A stretch of DNA of 64,000 nt from Meghimatium bilineatum (GCA_034231615.1 CM067304.1:16667944-16731943); one strand, 5' to 3'; shown: positions 1 to 12,719, numbered from the stretch's first letter. Program-made: numbers and translations. Notes: generated by a model not told the origin, from the sequence alone.

Positions 1-178
1 TGTCCCTGACCACTTTAACAGCGCAACATACCGCCGGTATTCCGTTGATGTCTAGATGAACAACATCAAGTCGTGCTCCTCTGATGATCTCGGACTCGAT
101 ATACCCTTGAGAATCGTCATACTCTCCAATTCTACACATTTGGGATTAACATTCATCATTCATTTCTGTGGATATCGT
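1..178 (+). mobile_element. Penelope-like element, end of GIY-YIG domain (fragment)
   Basis: The translation, with frameshifts, contains DHFNSA followed by a Ser-Val-Asp-Val stretch and ends near NIHHSF, matching the better copy at 13300-13610. This C-terminal pattern is typical of the GIY-YIG endonuclease domain of Penelope-like retroelements. The copy is cut by the window edge and is broken, so it is a relic. Confidence 0.55.
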
Positions 179-299
179 GCAATGTTCTGACATGCTTTCT
201 GTTTTGTTTTGACAAGATCTGTAATGTTTCCTCACCACACTTTCAATCCACAAACACTAGACGACTGGAATTCATTCCAAACTTCTGAACGATTTCCCA

Positions 300-465
300 C
301 CGAAGAAGGATGAGTCGGGCCATTGGCGCAAATAAAACGACGACACAACGCATTTCCATTATCTGGACTACATCTTGCTGGAAATCTAGAATGGATCATG
401 GTCCTGCCACAAGAGAGATCCAGCAGGAGTTTGAGAATGAACGCTGAAGAAGAAGAAGAAGAACG
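300..465 (+). repeat. S1 short interspersed repeat with (GAA)n tail
   Basis: One of about 16 copies of a 150-165 bp repeat in the window. It opens with GGGCCATTGGCGCAAATAAA-like sequence, passes through TCTGGACTACATC and ends TTTGAGAATGAACGCTGAAG followed by GAA repeats. No clear tRNA-type A or B box is visible, so the pol III origin of this repeat is unproven. Its reverse strand is open for about 50 codons, which creates spurious small ORFs. Confidence 0.8.
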
Positions 466-479
466 ATTTCTACACTTCT

Positions 480-1590
480 TTTTACACTTCAAAATAGTAA
501 TTTCATGGAGTGATATGATATATCACTCTGCATCGACTTACATAACTTCCCGCAGTTATGCTCCAGTTAATAAGTGTCCGCCAACAACAAATAATTTCCA
601 AGGCAACTTTCCTTCTCATCACAGTGAACACCATGTTAATTCCTTAAACATATCTCTCTTCCGTATACAAATATAACACTTAACGGTGATTGAACTCCCC
701 ATATTTAATCACAATGAAAATACCACAACTTTACACAAACTTCCACGAATCCTAACATGCATACTAGTAAAGCTTTCTCGAGGTACCTTGCCCGTCCTTT
801 GGACAGTTCCTGGACTAACTTTTGATACATTTTCTAAATAGCCTTGCCTCTACGGCTTCGAAATGAATAGGGTTCACAAAATTGTTCAACGACATATTTG
901 TTCTCACTTTAAAACATTTGTTATGTCTTGATTTGCCAATATTTGTGTATTGTAATGTGTATGTTTTCTTGTGTGCACATCATTACCCACTAGTTTTAGT
1001 TATAGTATGACGTGTCTGATTGAAGCGATTATATAAACCTGTGTTTTACGTAAGTCTACTTGATTTTCCAGACAGTTCGCCAAATTTAACCCTTGCACTT
1101 CTTTTGTCCTTCAACTAATTCTATTTATAATGCTTTTTCTGCACAATTAGCGAATATTACTAGTAAACAAGTTATTTTTCTAGTAAACTAACTGCTTATC
1201 CCAGGTTACTTCATCATCTCATGTTTTTTTTAATGTAACTTTTAGACATAAACAACCTATTTATTCTTCGTCTGAAACGTCCAGGTTGCTTCAATTTCAC
1301 TTGAGCGATACATTCTTGCGTAGTTAAATGTCATCAACTTGTCAAACGAGTTTTTCAAATGAGTTTTTTTTTAACCAGTCTGCCAAAATATAAGATAAAT
1401 AATTCCGTCACTCACACCTGAGACTTCCCAAACTTTTGTTTCTCTACAAGATCTCAATAAACTAGAAGTAGTGGTGTGCGCTGTCACGACCACTGTCAAT
1501 TCAATTGCAATTAGAGCAATTCAATGGAGAAAAGATATACGCTTAATTGTCATTGGTAAAATCAGGGGACAGATTTCAGAAACTTCACAG
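480..1590. other. AT-rich intergenic sequence, nothing recognised
   Basis: No conserved coding segment, RNA gene or strong repeat was seen. The small open frames here lack recognisable domains. Confidence 0.5.
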
Positions 1591-1594
1591 GTAG

Positions 1595-1825
1595 ACATCA
1601 TCATCAAGTGCCGTCTCTGCAACAAAGGTTGGCTGCAACAGACCTTCAACATCCCCTGTCTCTTGTTTTGGTAGCGCACTCAGCTAGACTGTACTGTCCA
1701 TCTTTTGATGTTACTCTCCCACTTGTATCTCTGCCTACATTTTGTTCGTTTCCTTTTGACTTTACCTTCAAGTAAGGTCTTCATTAAGGTGGCATGTCTT
1801 TTAATGTGTCATATTCGCACACGAT
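1595..1825 (-). mobile_element. LINE family B, 3' tail fragment (antisense)
   Basis: The sequence from ATCATCATCAAGTGCCGTCT onward is the reverse complement of the same LINE 3' end found at 14160, 19292 and 57510. It encodes the degraded C-terminus of a non-LTR retrotransposon ORF2, after the reverse transcriptase domain. Heavily mutated. Confidence 0.7.
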
Positions 1826-2575
1826 CTAGATATTGCGTGGGTAAAATTCTTGTCGTATGAGAACAAATAACAATAGACCCATCTACAGATGACTGATACG
1901 TTAGTTTTCATAGTGAGGAAATAATTTATTTTGCACATTTATTTGGTCAGCTATGCTCTAACAAATTTGACACTGTAAAGTAATGAGACTATGCCTACTG
2001 AATTAACATGAAAAATGTCGACATTAATCTACTTTAGATATTGTATGCGCTCCCATCAACAGAAATCCTATATTTTGCAGTTTTCTGTTTTAAATACTGC
2101 CAAGAATTTTAAAAAGTATAAAGTTTTAACAATAAATATGCCTGGCCTGTCTCTTCAATTTTTAAAAAAGTTGTGAGTTGCAGATCCCAATTTCTCAAGT
2201 CTGGACACATGTAATTTTAAACCAGCCACTTGATAATAAACATGTCAAATCTGTAACGCCCCATACAGATCATCTGTCAGAACAATGACGGGGTTGTCCT
2301 TGTGGGTGAAATAATTGTTTTCTCCAAACATATCTAAAAGCTCACTTTTATGTACAGAAGTTTCAGGTGTGCACTATCCTTGGTTAAATTCTTTATTGGA
2401 TCGTCTTTCTTAGGCTGTCTACTCAGTTCAACACTGTCATAACTTCACCTTCCTGAGGTAGCTGCACAGGGAGAGCACCATATAAACATTTATATGACGA
2501 TGTATACATGTTGAGTTTCCAGTGATATTATGGTTATGGATACGCCTATTGGTCCAGTATCGCCGACTTCAGAAA
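1826..2575. other. Intergenic sequence, nothing recognised
   Basis: AT-rich, no supportable gene or repeat found. Confidence 0.5.
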
Positions 2576-2579
2576 ATCT

Positions 2580-2810
2580 TCAGTGGGGGACTGGGCTCAT
2601 CACTGTTAACGTAATTTTTATCTGTTTTTTTTTTCTTTCATAATCTTTACAAATCCCGTTGTTAATCGCAAGACAGCATTTGTTTTCTGTCTGGGATTTC
2701 TCCCATAGCATATACAGCTCCAGGACTGAAAGACAATATTTCCTACAATTGGTAGTGTAGGTTTTGCCGTTGAAGATGCAGTCATCTTCCTCCAAAAGAA
2801 TGACATGCAA
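2580..2810 (-). CDS. Small cysteine-containing open frame, exon-like, unknown
   Basis: A 76-codon frame starts with Met and has six cysteines, in the pattern DDCIFNGKTY..NC..YC, then CC and C about 20 and 30 residues later. The NGKTY motif with nearby cysteines resembles exons of small secreted single-domain proteins (VWC-like), but I cannot assign a family. No signal peptide is encoded in the frame and no convincing splice sites were fixed, so it may be one exon of a gene, a pseudogene, or chance. Confidence 0.2.
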   Translation of the reverse strand: MHVILLEEDDCIFNGKTYTTNCRKYCLSVLELYMLWEKSQTENKCCLAINNGICKDYERKKKQIKITLTVMSPVPH

Positions 2811-2819
2811 ATGTCTTTC

Positions 2820-3535
2820 TCTTACTAAAATTGGTCGTTGCCCTTATGAAATCTCCATGAAATGACTTTGCTTTTAGGGACTCACAGAGATGCACTACAA
2901 GCTGGTCACAAGTGCTCGAGAGGCAGGCTTTAATCTTTCAATCTGTGACCGTGTCACGTCCTGCATCTTATGCTTTCGTGATTGTCCCCAGCATCGAGTT
3001 TCTTTATCACTCATGAGTTTGTTTTCCAATATCTCACCACTAGAACATGTTCTGACTTGGGGTGAAATTTGCAAGACACTGCAGCTGGGTCATTAGGCAG
3101 GGCCCGAATCCACTTAAAGTAGCGATGTTCTTCGGCATCTTTCAAGATAATTGTTGTGGCCGTCGAGATGAGACAAGATAGTGTGGTAGAAAAAGATAAG
3201 ACAAAGAAAGAGAGACCTGATTATACCGCCATTCACATACAAAATACAGACATATATGCACATACACGATACACATATCCAAACACGCTCACATATGTAA
3301 AGATTAAACACATACAAAAGTTGTGCAATTAATTATCTTTTTTGGGTTAAATGCAGTAACACATGACGTCATCTGTAGCAATGTAAGAGTCATCCTTCAC
3401 TTGAAACATTCTGTAATGGTAGCTATACCAGAATTCATCTGTCAACACAATCATATCATTATAATAATTGTACATGGATTCAATACAAGTCAACAACACT
3501 TTAACAATGGGGGAAGATACAGAAACATCAAATTT
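2820..3535. other. Intergenic sequence, no gene supported
   Basis: Short frames on both strands without conserved motifs. Part of 3230-3300 is CA/TA-rich simple sequence. Confidence 0.4.
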
Positions 3536-3539
3536 GATG

Positions 3540-4790
3540 TGAGGAAATATAACAAATCATCAAGTTTGACATGAGGAATATAACAAAACATCGAGTTTGA
3601 ATTTGAGGAATATAACGAAACATCATTATATATATAGTTTGATATAGTTTTATGTGGATGAAGATAATAAAACATCAAGTTTGATATGGAAGAGAATTAC
3701 AAAATATCAAATTTGACATGAAAGAAGATAATGAAACATCATGTGTAATATGGAGGTAAATAACGGAATATCAAGTTTAACAGAAGATCAATTATCACGT
3801 GACATATTCTTTCCAGATCGTAGTCTTCCTTATGGATTCTCTGAACACTGCACGATTCTTGGCGAGTTGACCTGCTGCAGTTAGAGACATGTTCAAGCAA
3901 TCTGATATATCACCATCGTTGTCTTTGGCGCCTTCATCCCTTGTTGCCGTTAACTCTGACTTCATCTCTTAATCTTTCCATGCTGTTATGTCTCTTATTA
4001 TAACCAAAACAAATACAGTTTTCTTACTAAGATGTTGTTAATGAGCCAGACCTCTTCGACTTTTATTTAACTTAACACTTCTTGGTTTGTCGCTTTATCT
4101 GTTCATGGTATACGTAAATTTCTTTCTGTTGCATCTCATTACGAAAACATAATTTCTCTTCGCTATTGTTTTATTTAATTTCCACGCCCATGTCTAATGT
4201 AACATAACATTGATAACAAACAAATTACTTTGACAAAAGAGGTAATAACAAAATATCACTTTTGATATGGAGGAGGCTAAAAATACATAGTGTTTCGTGG
4301 GAAGGAAGATAATAAAACTGTATGTATGATATCATGGGAGATAATAAAACTGTGTGTTTGATATATGGGGAGATAATGGATCAACTTTGATATGGAGGAA
4401 GGTAACACAATATAAAGTTTGATATTGAGGGAGATAACACAATATTAACTTTGATAAAGAGGAAGATAACAGAACATAGATTTTGACATGGAGGGAGAAA
4501 ACAAAACATCAAGTCTGATATGGAGAGATATAACAAAACATCAAGTTTGATATGAAGAACGATAACAAAACATTAACGTTGATATGGTTGAATGTAACGA
4601 ACATCAAGTTTGATGTGGAGGAAGATAACAAAACGTCGAGTTTGATACGAAGGGAGATATCAAAATTGTATGTAGGATATGCATGAAGATAACATAATAT
4701 CAAGTATGATTAGGAAGAAGATAACATAACATCGAGTTTGATATGAAGGAAAATATAAAAATAATTCAGTTTGATTATGAAGGGAGATAC
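3540..4790. repeat. Degenerate minisatellite, about 30-35 bp unit
   Basis: Many diverged copies of a unit containing AACAAAACATCAAGTTTGAT then ATGGAGGAAGATA run through 3540-3790 and 4240-4790. The interval between them (about 3795-4235) includes an antisense LINE J tail at 3795-3960 and other sequence, so an older array was probably interrupted. Confidence 0.75.
3795..3960 (-). mobile_element. LINE family J tail fragment (antisense)
   Basis: Shares TGACATATTCTTTCCAGA and the following decayed text with 54640-54870. It lies between the two blocks of the degenerate minisatellite. Confidence 0.5.
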
Positions 4791-5135
4791 TTACTTATTC
4801 GATTTCCGAGTTACGAGCTTTCACTCTTTCTTCCATGTGAAAGGTGAAAACTGAATGAAGATTTTACGTTAACTTCTAAGTTGCACTTTTACTGACTATT
4901 TTTGTGTCAATAAACATAGTTCACATGGCAGCCCCATAGGTACTCATTATCGCTCACCGGGTATATTGTTTTTATTGTTTCCAACATCCCCAGGAATTAC
5001 GATCAATTAACTCTTGCTTCCTATATGCAGTGGTGATGGTGGTGTTAGTTTCTGTAGATTTATTTCATACCCAGGAGACAATTTTTCAGTGTAATGTCGT
5101 GCATAGTGAAGAAGAGTCTTACTCAAAATGGGTCT

Positions 5136-6439
5136 ATTTTATGCGACGAGCTAGTGTGTTATTTTATGCGACAAGATGGTGTGTTATTTTATGCGACAAG
5201 ATGGTGTGTTATTTTATGTGACAAGATGGTATGTTATTTTATGCGACAAGATGGTGTGTTATTTTATGCGACATGATGGTATGTTATTTTATGCGACAAG
5301 CTGGTGTGTTATTTTATGCGACAAGATAGTGTGTTATTTTATGCGACATGATGGTGTGTTATTTTATGCGACAAGATGGTATGTTATTTTATGCGACAAG
5401 ATGGTATGTTATTTTATGTGACAAGATGGTATGTTATTTTATGTGACAAGATGGTATGTTATTTTATGTGACAAGATGGTGTGTTATTTTATGCGACAAG
5501 ATGGTGTGTTATTTTATGTGACAAGATGGTATGTTATTTTATGCGACAAGATGGTGTGTTATTTTATGCGACATGATGGTATGTTATTTTATGCGACAAG
5601 CTGGTGTGTTATTTTATGCGACAAGATAGTGTGTTATTTTATGCGACATGATGGTGTGTTATTTTATGCGACAAGATGGTATGTTATTTTATGCGACAAG
5701 ATGGTATGTTATTTTATGCGACAAGATGGTGTGTTATTTTATGCGACAAGATGGTGTGTTATTTTATGCGACAAGATGGTATGTTATTTTATGTGACAAG
5801 ATGGTATGTTATTTTATGCGACAAGATGGTGTGTTATTTTATGCGACAAGATGGTATGTTATTTTATGCGACAAGATGGTATGTTATTTTATGTGACAAG
5901 ATGGTGTGTTATTTTATGCGACAAGATGGTGTGTTATTTTATGTGACAAGATGGTGTGTTATTTTATGTGACAAGATGGTTTGTTATTTTATGTGACAAG
6001 ATGGTGTGTTATTTTATGTGACAAGATGGTATGTTATTTTATGCGACAAGATGGTATGTTATTTTATGCGACAAGATGGTATGTTATTTTATGCGACAAG
6101 ATGGTATGTTATTTTATGCGACAAGATAGTATGTTATTTTATGTGACAAGATGATATGTTATTTTATGTGATAAGATGGTATGTTATTTTATGCGACAAG
6201 ATGGTATGTTATTTTATGCGACAAGATGGTATGTTATTTTATGCGACAAGATGGTATGTTATTTTATGTGACAAGATGATATGTTATTTTATGTGACAAG
6301 ATGATATGTTATTTTCTGTGACAAGATGGTATGTTATTTTATGTGACAAGATGGTATATTATTTTATGCGACAAGATGGTATGTTATTTTATGCTACAAG
6401 ATGGTATGTTATTTTATGCTACAAGATGGTGTGTTATTT
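5136..6439. repeat. 25-bp satellite array, about 52 copies
   Basis: Near-perfect tandem copies of ATTTTATGCGACAAGATGG plus TRTGTT. The unit is not divisible by three, so translation cycles through all frames with a 25-residue period, and no frame of the consensus has a stop; the open frames here are therefore repeat artefacts. Variant positions (GTG/ATG, GCG/GTG, ACAAG/ACATG) show a larger 300-bp repeat of 12 units. Confidence 0.95.
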
Positions 6440-6580
6440 GTCCACGTACTGTTCATCACTATTTGTACGATGATCTTCGCCGTCGGTGAATGCCCCCCCT
6501 CCACCACGCACTTATCTACGGACTTGTACTGGCAATGTTTTTCATTAGTGTATTTCACATTCACATTCTTCACTTGCCAA

Positions 6581-6651
6581 TACATCAATAGTATTGGTGT
6601 ACTTTCAACAATACATCAATAGTATTGGTGTACTTTCAACAATACACCAGA
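6581..6651. repeat. 31-bp tandem repeat with internal palindrome
   Basis: About 2.3 copies of a unit containing CAATACATCAATAGTATTG, in which CAATAC pairs with GTATTG. Confidence 0.7.
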
Positions 6652-6654
6652 TAA

Positions 6655-8295
6655 CTGATTGCGCCCTGAGTATTTTTAGCGTTTTGACGGAATTAAATTG
6701 TGTTCGTTCTTGTGTGTTTTTTATTTTCACATGCATCACCGGAATAAGAATATTAAACATAAATGAATCGAGAATGCGATTATCACAAGCTAATTTTTTT
6801 AATCAATAATAATGTTAATATTTAAAAATGTATTTTAACACGCAAATAAAATGTGTGAGTGACTAATTAATATTATTTCGGACATAATTTTTGACCTTTT
6901 AAAACTTTCTATCAATAACTTCCACTTAAAGTGTATTAGTTTGGAGATAATCCAATTACGAACTCAAAAATGTATAGTATAAATTTATAGTGCATCAAAC
7001 ATTTGTTATTTAGAACAAATTTCTACATCGACCCATGAAATTAAGCATAGATTGTCGGACACAAATGTGGCAGAATTTTCTTACAAATAGCATAACTTTG
7101 CAATCAATCAATAAATAAACCCGTAACCCTTCATGGACGTAGATGTTTGGATGCTTTAGCACACAAATTCCTTCAGAAATTTCTATCCTCAGTGATGCAG
7201 ATTAAAGAAGTAAAATCTTGCCCTGTTCATTGATCGTGCCTCTTCATGCCTAAATTTGCAAACACGATGCTAAATAGCTGTTGCAAGTAATTGTCAGGAT
7301 GGATTTCAATAATAAATACCACCAAAGTAAATAAAATAGTTATTATTTTACGAAAATAAGTAAATTCGAAAATATATATACAGAATATAATGAATAATGA
7401 GGTCACATACCCCATGTTCAAAACTTGTCAATAACTTACAAAATTGATATTAATACACATCAAAATCAAGTAAGAAGTAAAGTGGACATATTGCACTTTC
7501 GATTGGAGCAATCCTTATGTTGATATAAATGTCGAAAATGACAAAATAAATGCCACAAACTGCAAGACTCAATCTTCGGTCTCAAGACATAACGATTATT
7601 TAATGACTCATAAGAGTCTTTCTGGCTATATCAGTTAAAACCACAAAAAAAGACACATATCGTTTTCTCTAACATTTCTACTCACATTGTCATGAATGTA
7701 CATTTACGTCGGCAGACATTGGTAAAACGGACCCTGTGACATACAAACAAATGTTCCACAGCAACCATAACGATCATTTGTGCAGGTTTGTTGCCTCTTT
7801 AAGCAAGGCTGTTGATATAAATGGTTATCGACATGACAAATATTTTTCTCCAATGAATATCTATTGATGTATATCTATTATGTTGTATATCTCTGCGTCT
7901 AGATACATTATTTTTAGTAAGTTACGAAGACTGCCCTCCATTACACAATTTAAGGTTGTCCATGAATTTATATTTATATTTTCTGAATATTTCAATTACA
8001 TTAGGTTAATGTATGCATAATATGTACAACAGACTTGGAAAAGTTGTGTATTAATGTTTTTTATGGGCGTGGTACTGTTTTAAAACATCTGGCTCTCAAG
8101 GGGAAAAACAGTTAAAGAGTGAACACAAAAATGGCGTAGTATTTAAGTTGAATTTGTTTGTTGTATAAAAAGAACTACATCATTTTATTGTTGTTGTTGT
8201 CAATATCCACATGCTGCGGGGTAGTTCTACTCTTAGCGGCACAATGTTATTCTAAAAAAGTGCAGTTCTTCTAAGGCTGATTTAGTGATACATAC
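6655..8295. other. Long AT-rich intergenic stretch, nothing recognised
   Basis: No conserved coding sequence, LINE fragment or tandem array was recognised on either strand. Confidence 0.5.
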
Positions 8296-8299
8296 AGTG

Positions 8300-8690
8300 G
8301 GTTATAGTCTCCGGTAAGTGACTATTAAGGGTATCTGTACGAGTTTTTTCCTGGCAGTTGAAAGGTAAGGGAAGTCAATAAGGAGGTGTTCCACTGTTTC
8401 GTTGGAATGAGAGCAGTGTCTACAAATTGGTACTTGCTGCGGTCTGATACAGTATAAATTAATATTGACTCTTGTGTTCGAAACTACAAAACCGTGTAAT
8501 ATAGGATGTGATAAAATTATCATGGCACCAAATTGTCGTTCGTGGTAAAAATAACTCTTCATGTACTATACCGCTGCAAATATTAGATTAGGTGGCCAGA
8601 TCTTTCCCTTGATGTGCTTACCTTACCTAAATCATTCATCAGGTTTTCTGACATCTGGCTTCACGGTCGTGGATAAAACTTCAATACAGA
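8300..8690 (-). mobile_element. LINE family K, C-terminal zinc-binding tail (antisense)
   Basis: The - strand frame at 8302-8562 contains CRHCSHSNETVEHLLIDFPY, a C-x2-C with downstream His motif of the kind found at the C-terminus of Jockey/I-type LINE ORF2 proteins. Downstream sequence (8540-8680) is shared with 40195-40330. 5'-truncated fragment. Confidence 0.6.
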
Positions 8691-9029
8691 TGGGAAACTA
8701 CTAAACAATTATATATATATTAAAAAGGTCATCGCTTTCATTGCAATTTCCTTATTTTTAGATGATTCGTATGACGTTTCTGCATAACATGTTTGAAGCA
8801 CCACTAATGTTGTAGATGTAATAGCATGTGGAGTGGCAGACCGTGTGTTTGGATTACGTCAGACGAAATGTCTACGACAGTAGTAGCATAAGTAAATAAC
8901 AAAAAGATGAGGTTTAGTCAAAGACCAGACAGAAGTCTTAGAAACTTATATGACGTATATAGAAGTATAAATAAATTCAAGTAGGAAGCATGAGTCATGA
9001 GGATAAATGAAAATAATTCCCAATAAAAG

Positions 9030-10290
9030 ATGTGGTGCGGTCAAGACTTTCAGCCTGTGTACTCAAGTCACTGAGAACAGACAAATCGAAACAAGGACTA
9101 TTACAACATTAACGAACATCCCGTACAAGTATTAAAGTATCCTCAGGAACACAAACACAGAACTTGCATATTCGTTCAATTCCCGTCAGCTGACAGAAGT
9201 ATAACAATATTATTTATCACAGGTCCGTATCGGGTCCGCGAGGGAACATAAGAGACAGACATGTCGATCAACATGGTCGGGGATATTGCACGAAGAGACA
9301 AAAAACATTTCTCACAGTCAGCTAGGCGGACCTGTCATTCCAGGTAATGCAAGTACGCGCTCAGCTCACATAAACAATACTGACAGACGGAAGGTCTGAG
9401 AGATGTCAATCGTATTGTTGACACATCTGGAAACAAGTAGATTCTGACTGGTCAACAAATATGCAAAAACAAACATAACTTAGAGGCGGACTGTCATTCC
9501 AAGTAATGTTAGTAAGCGCTCACATAAACAAACATGAGAGACGGAAGGTCTGAGAGAGACGTCTGAGAAGGTCAAGTATACGACGAGGAGGCGGGACTAA
9601 GAAACTGAGGGATTTACTGATCGGCCAGGGATTTACTTTTAAAAACACGGACTTGAAAGAGGCCAGGAAGGACACCCTGATATATCAATATGGACATCAG
9701 TCCTATGTTGAAAGGAGCGGGCCTCGACCAAATGAGGCGAAATCACCATTAAACTAAAAAAGGCCAGGGAGTCGGAGGATTCTCGATTCGAGGGTGGACA
9801 TTCGAGGGTTCACAGCTGGACAGGTCGGTCCAGAGTTCGATAGTCAGAGCAGAAGCTGAATAGTCGGCTGTAGAGCATCTCGGACTTAGATTCAGGCTCG
9901 AGTTTGGAGGCTCGAGTAAGAGAATTCAAATAACTACATGTTCGAGATCCAGATCGAAAGAAGGTAAAGTAGGATAGTTAGAAGAGTAAATTGTTAAATA
10001 CAAGTGAGATCTTGTCAAGCACCAGTGAAATTAGTACTAGACGGTAGAGAGACGGTCTAAAGTCTCTCCAGTTTGCGAATCTAGTGTTGTGTGTAATTCA
10101 TGAATGTGCTAGTGTCATTTGTATAACTCATGTCAAGCAAAAGTAGGATTAGACTGTAGAGAGACGGTTGAAAATCTCATTAGTTAGCGAACTTAGTGTT
10201 ATTCGTAGTCTAGGATGCGTTAGAACTAGCTGTATAACGCAAGTATTGTTATATCCCATTAAAGTCTAGAATATATCATGGAGGCCACAA
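9030..10290 (+). mobile_element. LTR-like region with internal duplications (putative)
   Basis: This block is less AT-rich than its neighbours and carries two internal duplications: about 80 bp around GGCGGACCTGTCATTCC (near 9325 and 9486), and about 115 bp around GTAGAGAGACGGT (near 10043 and 10156). It ends ...ATATATCA followed by TGGAGGCCACAAC, which resembles an LTR 3' edge plus a primer binding site starting TGG. No matching second LTR, target duplication or pol frame was found, so the assignment is weak. Confidence 0.3.
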
Positions 10291-10464
10291 CTTCAGATGA
10301 TGATTGCTGTAAGTGTACATTTTGGACTTTTAAATCATATATTAAACATCTGTACATACCATGACACGAAGTATCCCGATGTTTTATTGAGATATAGAAG
10401 TAATCTCGGGAATAAATCTGGTCACAGAACTAGTTCCAAAGAGTATTGTTTAAGACGATGTCGT

Positions 10465-10625
10465 AATATTGTGTCACACTATTGTGACGCAAAGCAGTTA
10501 ATCTGTCACACTTGGTGACTTGGTCACACTATTGTGACGCAGCTGACAATCTTTTTAACTGTCACACTGTTTTGACTACTGTCAAACGGAAACTGTCACA
10601 TCGATATCCTTGCAGCCATTTATTT
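10465..10625. repeat. Repeated GTCACA hairpins
   Basis: GTCACACTATTGTGAC, a perfect 6-bp stem with 4-base loop, occurs twice about 52 bp apart, each followed by GCA. Further GTCACA copies follow to about 10620. Confidence 0.6.
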
Positions 10626-11130
10626 ATACATCCCTAATCAAAGAAATAGTACTGACTCTTCGGTAACTGTAGGTATATTGCGCCTCCGAGGACCGTGAAA
10701 GCCTTTTCTTTGAAGGTCATCGTTTAGAGGAGTTATTGACTACAACATCATTGAATTAACATCCCTCACCGATTTATTTAACTTTATTCCCCTTCCCTAA
10801 CTAGTTTCTTCTCATTATCCTATTTGGGATTTTTCTCGCATATTTATCCTCACACTATAATCTTGTACATGTCTATATTCATTGTTCTATGTAATTGTAT
10901 GCGTCTATATATGCATTTTAGTATACAATGTATGTATATATGTGTGTGTGTGATTTCTACTTGTGTTTGTAAATATGTATATGTGGATAATGGATATTAG
11001 TTTTTGAAAGTTGATAGGTCTATGTATATATTTATTTCCCTAGATAGATGGATCAATAGTGAGTTGGGTATAAATAGGTAGGGAGTTAAGTAGATAGTCA
11101 GATTAAATTATATTGGATTGGATCAAATCA
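10626..11130. other. AT-rich intergenic sequence
   Basis: Only TG/TA-rich simple sequence near 10920-10990 stands out; no gene seen. Confidence 0.5.
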
Positions 11131-11132
11131 TA

Positions 11133-11248
11133 TTAGATTAGATTAGATTAGATTAGATTAGATTAGATTAGATTAGATTAGATTAGATTAGATTAGATTA
11201 GATTAGATTAGATTAGATTAGATTAGATTAGATTAGATTAGATTAGAT
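11133..11248. repeat. Pentanucleotide microsatellite (GATTA)n
   Basis: About 23 uninterrupted copies of GATTA. It differs from the TTAGGG telomere motif of molluscs and is a simple microsatellite. Confidence 0.9.
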
Positions 11249-11609
11249 TTATATTAGATTAGAACAGACATAGTTAGAAATTTATTGGTTGATGATTGAT
11301 TGATTGATGTTTACTTTTGCATTTACATTCCAACAGGATTCAATAGGTGTCACTGACATCAATAGGTTTACCACTAGCACTAGCAACATTAACGTCATGT
11401 TGGTCAATTACGGGTCGTTATTCGATTGGCGTCACTTGTCTTTACCTTTTTTTAAAAATATTGCAAAATATAACAAGTTACAAATAATGAAATGTAAGTT
11501 TTATAAAGATATCAATTTATATTTATTCAAATATACCTCTATTTTTTGTGAGCATGTCTGATAATCATGTTCTGGGTTCAGAATCGGGGCAGATACATTG
11601 GTAACGATA

Positions 11610-11810
11610 TTGTTCTTTCTTTCTTTCTTCTTTTACCCTTTACGGGTGTCGAGGGAGATAAAATGCTCTTGTTCTCGTTTTTCTGGCGGATTCAGATAAT
11701 GCTATTAAGGTGTTCGTGTAATGTCTCTTTGATGTTGTCGATCCAGCGTACTCTAGGTCTACCCCCGGCTCTTCTTTCAGTTGTTAACGAGACTGTTAAG
11801 AAAGTATATT
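11610..11810 (-). mobile_element. LINE tail fragment (antisense)
   Basis: The - strand reads RRAGGRPRVRWIDNIKETLH, the Arg/Gly-rich GRPR..W.DNIKE motif that recurs in the C-terminal region of many endonuclease-reverse transcriptase LINEs. Confidence 0.65.
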
Positions 11811-12049
11811 TTAAAATTAAATATTACCTTTAATCTAGGGATAAGTAAAGCAGTAATTTTCCACTGGCTTTCTGCTGGTTTGTTTATGGTATTCTCCACT
11901 AGCCTTTGGCTACAAATAGCCCGACCTACAAAATAGTAGTGGTTTAATTTCAGAGTGGCCTTCTCTTAGGCCTTAATCGCATTAATATGTTGTGTTTCCT
12001 TCTGAGTCATTAACAAGATTTGCTTACTTCCAACTTATAATTCACCCGA

Positions 12050-12500
12050 ATTCGAGTGTTGAGATGTTATATCGAACCAATTCTTTTTTATGGTTGTGAA
12101 GCTTGGACTGTAAACAAAAACATTCAAAACGAACTGGAGGATACAGAGATGTGGTTTCTGAGAAGAATGATGAAAATACTATGGACAGCTAAGAAAACTA
12201 ATTCAGATGTTCTCATTGATGCTGGCATGAAAAGATCACTTATATCAAACATTAGGGGCAGACAGTCAAGGTTTCTAGGGCATGTGCTGAGGAGAACACA
12301 TCTTGAACACTTGGTAACCACTTGAAAGATCAAGGGGAGAGGAGATAGGGAACAACAAAGAGAGAAGTTGCTAGAAGGACTAGTACTGTGGCACGATAGA
12401 ATTTCACCAACTGAGCTTATTGACAACACAAGGGGAAGAAAGTCGTGGAGAAACATGATAACCTACGCCATTCGGCATGGCACTTGATTGATTGATTGAT
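12050..12500 (+). mobile_element. LINE family A, ORF2 C-terminus and 3' end
   Basis: Translation gives LRCYIEPILFYGCEAWTVNK, then RRMMKILWTAKKTN and GHVLRRTHLEHL, and after an in-frame stop continues to RNMITYAIRHGT and a final stop. This is the end of the same LINE as 48369-52140. It terminates in TTGATTGATTGATTGA, the family's 3' tail. 5'-truncated, inactive. Confidence 0.85.
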
Positions 12501-12719
12501 TGAACTTATAATTTGTAAGAAATGTATTTATCAAATTATAGAGTAGGATATGGCTCCAACTTTTTCCAATAAGGCATTGATCAATATACGATTATTAGAT
12601 ATTATAAAGATATTGTCTAGGGTTGTTCAGGGAAGGTCATAGAAATTGTCAGTACTTGTGGGATTCTCTGTTCTTCCTCGGATGAGAGTCATATTATCGT
12701 AAAGATGATTATGGTAGTC

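Noticed and set aside
5030-6622. Series of overlapping open frames rich in CYFMRQDG.
   Set aside because: They are frame-cycling translations of the 25-bp satellite.
11100-11280. Telomere-like array.
   Set aside because: The unit is GATTA, five bases, not the TTAGGG type; an ordinary microsatellite.
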